Source: an uncultured Prevotella sp. (GTDB taxonomy: Bacteria > Bacteroidota > Bacteroidia > Bacteroidales > Bacteroidaceae). Taken from it: 64,000 nucleotides of DNA. Position 1 is the stretch's first letter; each line of letters opens with the position of its first letter. Position numbers and translations under genes: made by a program. Shown here piece after piece: positions 7,769 to 15,926 of this stretch. A model generated the notes under the pieces. The model was not told where the DNA came from. It did not search any database and saw only the letters and a list, made by a program, of their open reading frames with translations. The stretch covers positions 1 through 64,000 of the forward strand of contig CALUGP010000011.1 of the NCBI GenBank assembly GCA_944320195.1, in the 5' to 3' direction.

Positions 7769-8434
7769 ATGGATTACACGATAATAGTGGCCGGAGGCAA
7801 GGGCACAAGAATGGGCGCAAACTTACCCAAACAGTTCCTTCCCGTAAACGGACTGCCCGTGCTCATGCAGACAATCAAACGCTTCAGGGAATACAACAAC
7901 GACCTTGAAATAATACTCGTGCTGCCCAAAGACCAGCACGAATACTGGTACGAGCTGTGCAAGAAACACCGCTTCACAGCCGCTTACGCCGTTGCCGATG
8001 GCGGCGAGACACGCTTCCACTCGGTAAAAAACGGACTAAGCATGATACCAGACGACGCAGAAGGCATTGTAGGCATCCACGACGGAGTGCGCCCCTTCCC
8101 GTCAGTCGAGGTGATAAGAAACTGCTACGAAACGGCGCGCACGGCCAAAGCGGTGGTTCCGGTGATACCTGTGGTAGAAACATTGATACACATCGATGAC
8201 AACGGTAAGCCCGCACCGGTGCCGAGAGACTGCTACCGGTTGGTGCAGACACCGCAAACCTTCGACATACAGTTGCTCAAACGCGCCTACACACAGCCTT
8301 ACCAAGACAGTTTCACAGACGACGCTTCGGTCGTAGACAACCTCGGACAACAGATAACCCTTATCGACGGGAACCGCGAGAACATAAAAATCACGACACC
8401 TTTCGACCTCCGCATGGCGCGCATCCTGGCCTGA
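7769..8434 (+). CDS. ispD: 2-C-methyl-D-erythritol 4-phosphate cytidylyltransferase
   Basis: A 221-residue nucleotidyltransferase that makes CDP-methylerythritol from MEP and CTP in the non-mevalonate isoprenoid pathway. The N-terminal nucleotide-binding motif is IIVAGGKGTRMGANLPKQFL. Further family elements are GGETRFHSVKNGL, GIHDGVRPFPS and RLVQTPQTFD. The start at 7769 is chosen because the family begins directly before this Rossmann strand; an in-frame open stretch from 7682 is low-quality sequence. It precedes recG by 77 bases. The later pathway gene ispG is at 51933-53792. Confidence 0.95.
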   Translation: MDYTIIVAGGKGTRMGANLPKQFLPVNGLPVLMQTIKRFREYNNDLEIILVLPKDQHEYWYELCKKHRFTAAYAVADGGETRFHSVKNGLSMIPDDAEGIVGIHDGVRPFPSVEVIRNCYETARTAKAVVPVIPVVETLIHIDDNGKPAPVPRDCYRLVQTPQTFDIQLLKRAYTQPYQDSFTDDASVVDNLGQQITLIDGNRENIKITTPFDLRMARILA

Positions 8435-8511
8435 CGGCCACACAAAACACAAAACAAAGACGAACAACCTTAAAACCTTAGAACAGTTAAACCCGACAAT
8501 ACAGAAGGTCA

Positions 8512-10611
8512 ATGCTTGACATTTTAGACCAAGACATACAGTTCCTTCCCGGAGTGGGGCCGCGACGCAAGGCCCTGCTTGAGAAAGAACTGGGAATAAA
8601 GACGTACAAAGACCTTCTGGAATACTATCCTTACAAGTACGTAGACCGCAGCCGCGTCTACCGCATCAGCGAACTTTCAGCCGACACTACGTTCGTACAG
8701 ATAAGGGCGAAAATCCTTAGTTTCGAGACGTTTGACATGGGAGCGCACCGCACCAGGCTCGTAGCTCATGTGTCTGACGGCACCGGCGTGGCCGACATCG
8801 TGTGGTTCTCAGGGGCCAAATACATGCTGACTCATCTCAGCACAAGCACACCCTACATAATCTTCGGCCGCCCCACGGTGTACGGCGGACGCTTCCAGTT
8901 CGCCCATCCCGACATCGACCCCGCCGCCGAACTACAGCTTTCGCAGATGGGCCTGCAGCCTTATTACGTCACGACAGACAAGATGAAGAAGGCCGGAATG
9001 AACTCGCGGGCCGTTGAAAAGCTGATAAAGACCTTGCTCGACAACATGAAAGAGCCGCTGGCCGAGACCCTTCCACCTTTCATAACGCAGCCTTTAAAGC
9101 TCATTCCGCGAGACGAAGCCTTCCGTAAAAAGCACTGTCCGAAGATAAACGATGACATCAAGCAGGCCGACTACCGCCTTAAGTTCGAGGAACTTTTCTA
9201 CGTACAGCTCAACATCCTGCGCTACACGAGCGACCGCAAGCGCAAATACCGAGGCTACATGTTCGCCAGCGTAGGCAAGACTTTCAACGACTTTTACTTC
9301 CACAACCTGCCTTTTCCGCTCACGGGGGCGCAGAAACGCGTGATAAAAGAGATAAGGAAAGACATGGGCAGCGGCCGGCAGATGAACCGCCTGCTGCAGG
9401 GCGACGTTGGCAGCGGCAAGACTTTGGTAGCCCTCATGTCGATGCTCATAGCCCTGGACAACGGCTTCCAGGCCTGCATCATGGCTCCCACGGAAATCCT
9501 TGCGGAGCAACACCTTGGCACGATAACGTCATTCCTGCACGGCCTGGACGTCCGCGTGGAGCTGCTTACTGGCATGGTGAAAGGCAAGCGGCGGCGCGAC
9601 GTGCTCGAAGGACTGGCCGACGGAAGCGTGAACATACTCGTAGGAACGCACGCCGTGATAGAAGACAGCGTACAGTTCGCGCGTCTCGGTTTCGTGGTAA
9701 TCGACGAACAGCACCGCTTCGGGGTAGTACAGAGGGCTAAACTGTGGAACAAGAGCGGCAATCCTCCACACGTCTTGGTGATGACGGCCACGCCCATTCC
9801 GCGCACGTTGGCCATGACCATATACGGCGACCTCGACGTAAGCGTAATCGACGAGCTGCCTCCGGGACGCAAGCCGGTGGAGACTTTGCACAAATACGAC
9901 GACCAGACGACAAGCCTTTACGCCGGAATACGCCGCCAGCTGAACGCCGGACGGCAGGCATACATCGTGTTTCCGCTGATCAAGGAGAGCGAGAAGATAG
10001 ACTTGAAAAACCTCGAAGAGGGCTACGAGCAACTGAGCGAGGCGTTTCCGGAATTCAGGCTCGGCAAGGTACACGGCCGCATGAAGCCGGCCGAAAAGGA
10101 AGAGGAGATGCGCCGGTTCGTAAGCCGTGAGACACAGATACTTGTCGCAACGACGGTCATCGAGGTGGGAGTGAACGTGCCGAACGCATCCATCATGGTG
10201 ATAATCAACGCCGAGCGCTTCGGCCTTTCGCAGCTCCACCAGCTGCGCGGACGCGTCGGGCGAGGAGCGGAACAGTCGTTCTGCATACTCGTGACGAAAC
10301 GCAAGCTGACCGAGGAAACGCGCAAACGCATCGACATAATGTGCGCCACAAACGACGGCTTCCGCATCGCCGAGGCCGACCTTAAGCTGCGCGGACCGGG
10401 CGACCTGGAAGGAACACAGCAGAGCGGAATGGCCTTCGACCTGAAAATAGCCAACATAGCGAAGGACGGACAACTAATCCAGTTGGCGCGCGAGGAGGCA
10501 CAGAAAATCATCGACAACGACCCGTTGTGCCAAAAGAACGAGTATTCCGTGCTGTGGCGCAGGCTCGACGCGCTGCGCAAAAACAACGTTTACTTCGGCG
10601 CGATTTCGTAG
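8512..10611 (+). CDS. recG: ATP-dependent DNA helicase RecG
   Basis: A 699-residue RecG, which regresses stalled replication forks and processes Holliday junctions. An N-terminal wedge/OB-fold domain (about 60-160, with QFAHPD) precedes helicase lobe 1 with Walker A GDVGSGKT (about 298-305), MAPTEILAEQH, the DEQHRFGVVQR motif (about 400) and TATPIPRTLA. Lobe 2 has VHGRMKPAEKEEEM, ATTVIEVGVNVPNA and HQLRGRVGRG (about 578). The C-terminus has LRGPGDLEGTQQSG. The length fits the family and no defect is visible. Confidence 0.97.
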   Translation: MLDILDQDIQFLPGVGPRRKALLEKELGIKTYKDLLEYYPYKYVDRSRVYRISELSADTTFVQIRAKILSFETFDMGAHRTRLVAHVSDGTGVADIVWFSGAKYMLTHLSTSTPYIIFGRPTVYGGRFQFAHPDIDPAAELQLSQMGLQPYYVTTDKMKKAGMNSRAVEKLIKTLLDNMKEPLAETLPPFITQPLKLIPRDEAFRKKHCPKINDDIKQADYRLKFEELFYVQLNILRYTSDRKRKYRGYMFASVGKTFNDFYFHNLPFPLTGAQKRVIKEIRKDMGSGRQMNRLLQGDVGSGKTLVALMSMLIALDNGFQACIMAPTEILAEQHLGTITSFLHGLDVRVELLTGMVKGKRRRDVLEGLADGSVNILVGTHAVIEDSVQFARLGFVVIDEQHRFGVVQRAKLWNKSGNPPHVLVMTATPIPRTLAMTIYGDLDVSVIDELPPGRKPVETLHKYDDQTTSLYAGIRRQLNAGRQAYIVFPLIKESEKIDLKNLEEGYEQLSEAFPEFRLGKVHGRMKPAEKEEEMRRFVSRETQILVATTVIEVGVNVPNASIMVIINAERFGLSQLHQLRGRVGRGAEQSFCILVTKRKLTEETRKRIDIMCATNDGFRIAEADLKLRGPGDLEGTQQSGMAFDLKIANIAKDGQLIQLAREEAQKIIDNDPLCQKNEYSVLWRRLDALRKNNVYFGAIS

Positions 10612-10628
10612 AACGAACAATCAACCAC

Positions 10629-10794
10629 CCTTTGTAGGGACATAATTAGCTTAACGCTGACCTTTGGTTCATTATGTCCACACGTTTCGTAAGAAACGTA
10701 TTACACTGACATTCATATATTTATACGCCCCTTCGTGGCGTACGGACATAATGAACCAAAGGTCAGCGTTAAGCTAATTATGTCCCTACAAAGG
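10629..10794. repeat. MITE-like palindromic element, TTTGTAGGGACATAATT family, copy 1
   Basis: Two perfect 51-bp inverted arms (10629-10679 and 10744-10794) flank a 64-bp loop that holds two small hairpins (ACGTTTC/GAAACGT and ACGCC/GGCGT). The outer ends share CCTTTGTAGGGACATAATT with the element at 15591-15864. It has no coding capacity. It lies between the convergent recG and ribD, so it can also act as a bidirectional terminator. Confidence 0.85.
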
Positions 10795-10833
10795 ATGTGT
10801 CTTGTGCCGAATTTACATTAAGACAAAGCTTAC

Positions 10834-11814
10834 CTAAACAGTAAGCGTATTCACATACCACCTTATTTCATTGCCGTCATACCTGTCAACGGCAACCTGC
10901 GCGGCAACACCCGGAGGCAACTGAGGCGCGCGCGTGCCGTCTTCCACAGTGCGCGGCGACACCTCTTCGCGTATCTCGTCCCACCATTCGGGATTTTCAA
11001 GGAAACGCCGGTGGGTCTCCGCACCGCCCTCCACGATGAGGCTCTGCACTCCTTTGTCATATAAATAGGTAAAGAGCTGGGGGATGACGGGCTGCGTGAA
11101 GTCCACCGACGGGTCAAACGGATGGTTGCGGTCGATTACTATGCGCAGAGGGTCGGGGCCGCTCCAGTGGCGCACGTTCAGGCGCGGCGCGTCGCGCTCA
11201 GCCGTCACACGGCCTACGAGTATGGCGTCATACTCGGCACGCAGCTTGTGTGAAAGCATCTGAGTGAACGGCGTAGAGAGCATCACGGGTTTGAAATTGT
11301 CGTCAATGAAGCCGTCGGCCGAGCGACACCATTTGAGCAACACGTAAGGACGGCGCCTGCTGTTGAACGTCATGAAACGCTTGTTCAGCTCCAGGCACTC
11401 ACGTTCCATCACGCCGACGGCCACCTCTATGCCGGCGTCGCGCAACTTCTGCACGCCCCGCCCCTGCACCTTGGCGAACGGGTCGATACATCCAACGACA
11501 ACCCTCCTCACCCCTTTCTTTATAATGAGGTCGGCGCATGGCGGCGTGCGGCCGTAATGCGAGCACGGTTCGAGGCTGACGTACATCGTGGCCGACGGCA
11601 GCAGCCGTTCGTCTTCGGGCTTTACCGACGCGAAGGCGTTGACCTCGGCATGCCCCTGGCCGCACCTTACGTGGTAGCCCTCACCTATTATGCGCCCGTC
11701 TTCGGCCACTATCACCGCGCCCACCATCGGGTTGGGGCGCGCCAAGAGCAGTCCGTTGGCCGCCAGCTGGAGGCAGCGGCGCATGTAAAATATGTCCTTT
11801 TCAAGCTGTTCCAT
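10834..11814 (-). CDS. ribD: bifunctional riboflavin deaminase/reductase RibD
   Basis: A 326-residue protein for steps two and three of riboflavin synthesis. The N-terminal deaminase has zinc ligands in GHAEVNAF (His55) and SLEPCSHYGRTPPCADLI (Cys84, Cys93), with PNPMVGAVIV upstream. The C-terminal reductase has RPYVLLKWCRSADGFIDD, ILVGRVTAERDAPRLNVR and SLIVEGGAETHRRFL. The protein is about 30 residues shorter than typical Bacteroidales RibD. The loss is between the reductase strand at DRNHPF and YLYDKGVQSLIVEGG, where a longer segment is usual. A TAATTTTG promoter box lies only 4 bases upstream of the ATG, so the mRNA may be leaderless. Confidence 0.93.
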   Translation of the reverse strand: MEQLEKDIFYMRRCLQLAANGLLLARPNPMVGAVIVAEDGRIIGEGYHVRCGQGHAEVNAFASVKPEDERLLPSATMYVSLEPCSHYGRTPPCADLIIKKGVRRVVVGCIDPFAKVQGRGVQKLRDAGIEVAVGVMERECLELNKRFMTFNSRRRPYVLLKWCRSADGFIDDNFKPVMLSTPFTQMLSHKLRAEYDAILVGRVTAERDAPRLNVRHWSGPDPLRIVIDRNHPFDPSVDFTQPVIPQLFTYLYDKGVQSLIVEGGAETHRRFLENPEWWDEIREEVSPRTVEDGTRAPQLPPGVAAQVAVDRYDGNEIRWYVNTLTV

Positions 11815-11818
11815 AATG

Positions 11819-11826
11819 CAAAATTA
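11819..11826 (-). promoter_or_regulatory. -7 box of a probably leaderless ribD promoter
   Basis: Minus-strand TAATTTTG sits 4 bases ahead of the ribD start codon, so the predicted transcript begins at or within the ATG. Confidence 0.5.
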
Positions 11827-11936
11827 ATGAATAATGAATAATGAATAATGAACAATGAATAATTTTAATGCAGACTGGAAGCGTTAAATTTTCACAAAAC
11901 AAGGTGACAGACAGAACAACGTATGCCATTTGTCAT

Positions 11937-11944
11937 TATCTTTG
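11937..11944 (+). promoter_or_regulatory. -7 box ahead of the SPFH gene
   Basis: TATCTTTG matches TAnnTTTG and lies 50 bases before the start codon. No clear -33 TTTG is visible. Confidence 0.55.
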
Positions 11945-11994
11945 CAATATCAAAATGATATCACAAAGAGTATTAACCAAAACATAAAAGAACG

Positions 11995-12966
11995 ATGGAA
12001 AACCAGGAATTCACATTCGCAGGCAAGACCTTGAACGGCATTGCCATGCTCATCTTCAACCTTCTTGTCTACGTAGTGGGCATCGGCCTCATCGTGCTGG
12101 CGTGCGCAACGTTCAGCGGCGGAGTGGCCGCTGCGGCCGGAACGGGCGGCGGCGTGCTTGTGTTCGCCAACCTTTTCGTCAGTTGCGGCTTCTTGCTCGT
12201 AGAGCCAGGCGAAGCCCGCGTGATGATGTTCTTCGGCAAATACCGGGGCACGTTCACCCGTGCTGGCTACTATTGGGTCAACCCCTTCCTCACGGCGAAG
12301 AAGCTCTCGCTGCGCGCGCGCAACCTCGACGCAGAGCCTATCAAGGTGAACGACAAGACGGGCAACCCCGTAATGATTGGCATGGTGCTCGTTTGGAAGC
12401 TGAAAGACACGTACAAGGCTATGTTTGAAATCGACTCGCAGACCATGGCGGAGTCAAAGGCGGCCACCGACGCGGCGGCTGCCGGAGCCAAGACGGCCAA
12501 CATAATGAACGCCTTTGAGAAGTTCGTGCGCATACAGGCGGACGCCGCCCTGCGCCAGGTGGCCGGCCAATACGCCTACGACGACGGCGAACAGGAGGGG
12601 CACGAGCTGACCTTGCGCGACGGCAGCGACGAGATAAACAAGGAGCTTGAGCAGAAAATCGACGAGCGTCTGGCCATGGCCGGCATCGAGGTTATCGAGG
12701 CGCGCATCAACTACTTGGCCTATGCGCCCGAGATTGCGGCCGTGATGCTGCGCCGACAGCAGGCCACGGCAATCATCGCCGCACGCGAGAAAATCGTAGA
12801 GGGAGCGGTCTCGATGGTGAAGATGGCTCTCGACAAGCTCTCCACCGAGGAAATAGTAGAGCTTGACGAGGAGAAGAAGGCCGCCATGGTAAGCAACCTC
12901 TTGGTGGTTCTCTGCGGCGACGACACGGCGCAGCCTGTAATCAACACGGGCACAATATACCAGTGA
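11995..12966 (+). CDS. SPFH/Band 7 domain membrane protein
   Basis: A 323-residue protein with two N-terminal membrane segments (about residues 17-40 and 45-68, the second Ala/Gly-rich). They are followed by a Band 7/stomatin-like domain (about 70-230: VEPGEARVMMFFGKYRGTF, GYYWVNPF, VWKLKDTYKAMFEID) and a helical C-terminus (IAAREKIVEGAVSMVKMAL, VELDEEKKAAMVSNLLVVLCGD). SPFH proteins form membrane microdomain scaffolds; the client here is unknown. It is followed by a small membrane protein gene and an Arc-like DNA-binding gene, a trio I recall as conserved in Bacteroidales. A palindromic array separates it from the next gene. Confidence 0.9.
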   Translation: MENQEFTFAGKTLNGIAMLIFNLLVYVVGIGLIVLACATFSGGVAAAAGTGGGVLVFANLFVSCGFLLVEPGEARVMMFFGKYRGTFTRAGYYWVNPFLTAKKLSLRARNLDAEPIKVNDKTGNPVMIGMVLVWKLKDTYKAMFEIDSQTMAESKAATDAAAAGAKTANIMNAFEKFVRIQADAALRQVAGQYAYDDGEQEGHELTLRDGSDEINKELEQKIDERLAMAGIEVIEARINYLAYAPEIAAVMLRRQQATAIIAAREKIVEGAVSMVKMALDKLSTEEIVELDEEKKAAMVSNLLVVLCGDDTAQPVINTGTIYQ

Positions 12967-12969
12967 GTC

Positions 12970-13106
12970 AATTCATAATTCATAATGCATAATTCATAAT
13001 TGGGCTGCGCATAAATCCGCAATCATGGCCTTTGGCTTTATGTTTTCAAATCCAAATGAATGAAGGCGCAGCCTAATTATGAATTATGCATTATGAATTA
13101 TGAATT
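12970..13106. repeat. simple-word hairpin (ATTCATAATTCATAATG type)
   Basis: Two 41-bp arms (12970-13010, 13066-13106) made of repeated AATTCATAATTCATAATGC words pair with one mismatch around a 55-base loop. It directly follows the SPFH stop codon and is followed by an array. Confidence 0.85.
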
Positions 13107-13107
13107 A

Positions 13108-13225
13108 AAAAGACGGCAAACAGCCCTGCGAAAGGTGGCCTTTCAGGCTGTAAAAGACCACCTTTTAGAGGCTAAAAGACGGTCTTTCGCAAAGCCGTCA
13201 GCAACACATTGACAATCAGTTAGTT
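13108..13225. repeat. palindromic AAAGGCCGTCTTTT array, copy 2
   Basis: Hairpin GAAAGGTGGCCTTTC with TAAAAGACCACCTTTTA, then TAAAAGACGGTCTTTCGC. The array ends in the flanking motif CATTGACAATCAGTTAGTTA. The GTGG/CCAC variant is matched in both arms. Confidence 0.85.
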
Positions 13226-13231
13226 ATCTTT

Positions 13232-13786
13232 ATGCATACAACCATGGTATTCCGTAAAAGAAAAAAGCGGACAAAAACGATGTCGTTCAGCCGCAACCCC
13301 AAGGTGGATGGTGTGGTTGATTTGGCCTTCGGACTGCCGCTGGCCGCGCTGTGGCTGCTGCGCTGCCATGAGCTGGACTGCTGGACCAACGGCACGACAA
13401 TCATCTCATACATCTATCTGGTGTTCATCATCTTCGGCGGAGCGTACAAGCTGTTGTTCCGCCACGGGGCAATAAAAGACGAGGTGACGCTCGGCGGCTT
13501 CTACAACCGCATGTACCTGCGTCTCGGGTGGTGGTTCTTGCCGGTGGGGCTGGCGGCGTGCGTCATGGTTTTCACAGCTGCCGTGCTGTTACTTACGTCA
13601 ATAGACAGTGGTTTCACGGAACTTCCCATTGACGGCCTCCGCCATGTCTCAACGGCGTTCGCGTGGGCTTTGATGGCGATGATGTACGCCATAGTGACTC
13701 GGTATTTCAGCTTCCGCGAGTATTACCGCTCGCCGGAATTCCAACAGTCGCAGGCCGAAGGAATGGCTGATGAAAGGCGCATCTGA
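13232..13786 (+). CDS. small integral membrane protein, function unknown
   Basis: A 184-residue protein with about four hydrophobic segments (near residues 28-42, 55-75, 97-122, 137-155) and a basic N-terminus (FRKRKKRTKT). I do not recognise a domain. ATGs at 13244 and 13280 (MSFSRNPKVDGVVD) are possible alternative starts, and the latter begins the better-looking part of the protein. It sits between the SPFH gene and the Arc-like gene, so a shared membrane-linked role is inferred from context only. Confidence 0.75.
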   Translation: MHTTMVFRKRKKRTKTMSFSRNPKVDGVVDLAFGLPLAALWLLRCHELDCWTNGTTIISYIYLVFIIFGGAYKLLFRHGAIKDEVTLGGFYNRMYLRLGWWFLPVGLAACVMVFTAAVLLLTSIDSGFTELPIDGLRHVSTAFAWALMAMMYAIVTRYFSFREYYRSPEFQQSQAEGMADERRI

Positions 13787-13829
13787 CTTGCCTTGCCACT
13801 CATAACTTGTCAACTTGTCTGCTTTTAAG

Positions 13830-14033
13830 ATGAAAAAGGAGAATAAACAAAAAAGCTTCATCCTGCGCATGGACGAGGACATGATGGCCGCCGTGGAGAA
13901 ATGGGCGGCCGACGAGTTCCGTTCCGTCAACGGACAGCTGCAATGGATAATAGCCGAAGCCCTGCGAAAGCATGGCCGCATGCCGAAGAAACGCCGCCCC
14001 GCGGAGGACGGCGGAAAGGAGGACGGCCAATGA
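13830..14033 (+). CDS. Arc/HicB-like ribbon-helix-helix DNA-binding protein
   Basis: A 67-residue protein, KKENKQKSFILRMDEDMMAA at the start and then VEKWAADEFRSVNGQLQWIIAEALRKHGR. A beta strand (SFILRMD) followed by two helices is the ribbon-helix-helix fold, as in Arc and HicB antitoxins. The C-terminal tail is basic then acidic. No toxin gene is adjacent. The ATG at 13830 is used because an upstream TTG adds only five residues. Its stop overlaps the prmC start (ATGA at 14030), indicating translational coupling. Confidence 0.8.
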   Translation: MKKENKQKSFILRMDEDMMAAVEKWAADEFRSVNGQLQWIIAEALRKHGRMPKKRRPAEDGGKEDGQ

Positions 14034-14896
14034 CTTACCGCGAACTGTGGCACAGCCTGGTGCCGCTCTACGGCAAAGGGGAGGCGCGCGCCGTTACGGA
14101 CTACGTGCTCGACGTGTACTTCGGACTGTCTAAGGCCGACGTGATGTGCGGTGCCGTGGAGGACATGGTAGCCGAGAAGCAGGCCGAACTCTACCGCCTG
14201 TTCCTCCGCCTGCTGCAAGGCGAGCCGGTGCAATACGTCGTAGGCCGCGCCGAATTTGGCGGCCGGTGGTTCTTTGTGCGCCCCGGCGTGCTCATACCGA
14301 GACCCGAAACTGAGGAGCTTTGTACCCTCATAACATCAGAATGGAAAGAAAAGAAGGACGCAAACGTGCTCGACATAGGCACGGGCAGCGGCTGCATAGC
14401 CATAACCCTAGCACTCGACATGCCGCAAAGCCACGTCACCGCATGGGACATATCGCAAGACGCACTAGCCGTAGCGCAGGCCAACGCGCGGCGACTCGGC
14501 GCTGACTTGAAGTTTGAACGCCGCGACGCGCTGGCCTTGCAACCGCGAGGCGAAGAGTGGGACGTCATCGTATCAAACCCTCCATACATATGTAATAAAG
14601 AGAAAAAGGACATGACCGCCAACGTGCTCGACCACGAACCGCACTCCGCCCTGTTCGTTCCTGACGACCGGCCGCTGCTCTTCTACACCGCAATCACGCG
14701 CTACGCGCACTCCACCCTGCGGCCAGGCGGCGCGCTTTACTTCGAGCTTAACCCCCTGTATGCGGACCAGACGGCCGACATGGCGCGGCAAACGGGCTTC
14801 GCGGAAGTGGCCGTAAAAAACGACATGTATGGCAAGAAGAGGATGATGAAGGCGGTAAAGCACCCACCCCAGCCCTCCCAAAGGGAGGGAGCTTAA
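14030..14896 (+). CDS. prmC: release factor glutamine methyltransferase
   Basis: A 288-residue SAM-dependent methyltransferase that N5-methylates the GGQ glutamine of RF1 and RF2. A helical N-terminal domain contains GEPVQYVVGRAEFGGRWFFV and LIPRPETEEL. The Rossmann domain has LDIGTGSGCIAITLA and the catalytic NPPY motif in VSNPPYI. The last dozen codons (KHPPQPSQREGA) lie inside a 34-bp repeat that also occurs at 18194-18227, so the natural C-terminus was probably replaced by the repeat. The start overlaps the Arc-like gene. Confidence 0.95.
   Translation: MTYRELWHSLVPLYGKGEARAVTDYVLDVYFGLSKADVMCGAVEDMVAEKQAELYRLFLRLLQGEPVQYVVGRAEFGGRWFFVRPGVLIPRPETEELCTLITSEWKEKKDANVLDIGTGSGCIAITLALDMPQSHVTAWDISQDALAVAQANARRLGADLKFERRDALALQPRGEEWDVIVSNPPYICNKEKKDMTANVLDHEPHSALFVPDDRPLLFYTAITRYAHSTLRPGGALYFELNPLYADQTADMARQTGFAEVAVKNDMYGKKRMMKAVKHPPQPSQREGA
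14861..14894. repeat. 34-bp CTCCCAAAGGGAGGG repeat, copy 1
   Basis: Identical over 34 bases to 18194-18227. It contains the palindrome CTCCC-AAA-GGGAG and encodes the last residues of PrmC. Confidence 0.9.
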
Positions 14897-14967
14897 TTAC
14901 TCTCGCATCCTGTCCCGGCACTCCCAGTCCTCCCAGCACTCCCAGTCCACCAATCAAAATACCACCA

Positions 14968-15423
14968 ATGAAAAAAGAATTGACCGAAGAACAACTGTTC
15001 AACCGCCTCTCCGCGCTCTGCGCCAGGGCAGAACACTGCAGCCAGGAGATGGCCGCAAAGATGCGCCTTTGGCAGGTGCCTGACGACGTGCAGCAACGTG
15101 TCATCGAACGACTGACGAAAGAACGCTACATAGACGACGGCCGGTATGCCCGCGCCTACGTGCACGACAAGGTGCGGTATGCCAAATGGGGGCGGCGCAA
15201 GATAGAGCAGGCACTCTACATGAAGCGCATTCCCGACGATGCCATAGCCGCCGCCTTGGGCGAGGTTGACCAGTCGGAGTACATCGAAATACTGCGCCCC
15301 ATGCTGCAGGCGAAGGCTAAAAGCATCAAAGCCGACAGCCAGTATGAGCTTGAGATGAAGCTGATGCGCTTCGCCGCAGGCCGCGGTTTCAGCGTGGAAG
15401 AGGTGAAGGCGGCCATGCGTTGA
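14968..15423 (+). CDS. recX: regulatory protein RecX
   Basis: A 151-residue all-helical protein matching RecX, which binds and modulates RecA filaments. Three tandem three-helix repeats are recognisable: LFNRLSALCARAEHCSQEMAAKM, then RLTKERYIDDGRYARAYVHDKVRYAKWGRRKIEQAL, then YELEMKLMRFAAGRGFSVEEVKAAM. RY-DD-RYA (ERYIDDGRYARAYV) is the family signature. The length fits. It lies 71 bases downstream of prmC. Confidence 0.93.
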   Translation: MKKELTEEQLFNRLSALCARAEHCSQEMAAKMRLWQVPDDVQQRVIERLTKERYIDDGRYARAYVHDKVRYAKWGRRKIEQALYMKRIPDDAIAAALGEVDQSEYIEILRPMLQAKAKSIKADSQYELEMKLMRFAAGRGFSVEEVKAAMR

Positions 15424-15434
15424 CGCACATACAT

Positions 15435-15559
15435 TTTGCGATTGACGGTCTTTCGCCTTGTAAAAGGCCGTCAATCGCGAGCTAAAAGGCCGTGTTTTGC
15501 AATGCAAAACACGGCCTTTTGCAGCGTCATATATAAACCGTTGATTGTCAATAAGTTAC
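15435..15559. repeat. palindromic AAAGGCCGTCTTTT array, copy 3
   Basis: Hairpin GCGATTGACGGTCTTT/AAAGGCCGTCAATCGC, then AAAAGGCCGTGTTTTGC/GCAAAACACGGCCTTTT with matched GTG/CAC variants. It ends in the flank CGTTGATTGTCAATAAGTTA. It lies directly after recX. Confidence 0.88.
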
Positions 15560-15590
15560 AAAACGGCAAAAGACTGGTTATGACTTGTTA

Positions 15591-15864
15591 AATGCCACAT
15601 CCTTTGTAGGGGCATAATTTAACGAAGTTCGGCATAAGGATGCCGTGATTGTAATATCGCTTCAAGCGGCGTTTGCATTTTGTCATTCCGCGCTCCGACG
15701 CGGAATCCAGTGTAAACAGCCTTGTTTTTGCCTTGTTTGTGTACTGGATTCCGCGTCGGAGCGCGGAATGACAAAATGCCACTGACCGCTTGGATAATGA
15801 TTATAACAGTAATAGTTTTATACCGAACTTCGTTAAATTATGTCCCTACAAAGGATGCGGCATT
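15591..15864. repeat. MITE-like palindromic element, TTTGTAGGGACATAATT family, copy 2, with nested core
   Basis: Outer 47-bp arms (15591-15637, 15818-15864; three mismatches) contain CCTTTGTAGGG(A/G)CATAATT. Inside are perfect 37-bp arms (15675-15711, 15743-15779) carrying CATTCCGCGCTCCGACGCGG. The same core lies inside the element at 29196-29473. No coding capacity. Confidence 0.85.
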
Positions 15865-15926
15865 TTATTATTACTTGACTAAAAGGAGGACACCATATCA
15901 CAAAAAACTGCGGACGAACCTTAAAA

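Noticed and set aside
9529-10473. Minus-strand frame of 314 codons opposite recG
   Set aside because: Antisense of a fully conserved helicase; composition is a shadow.
13830-14033. A toxin-antitoxin pair involving the Arc-like protein
   Set aside because: No toxin-like gene is adjacent; the neighbours are a membrane protein and prmC.
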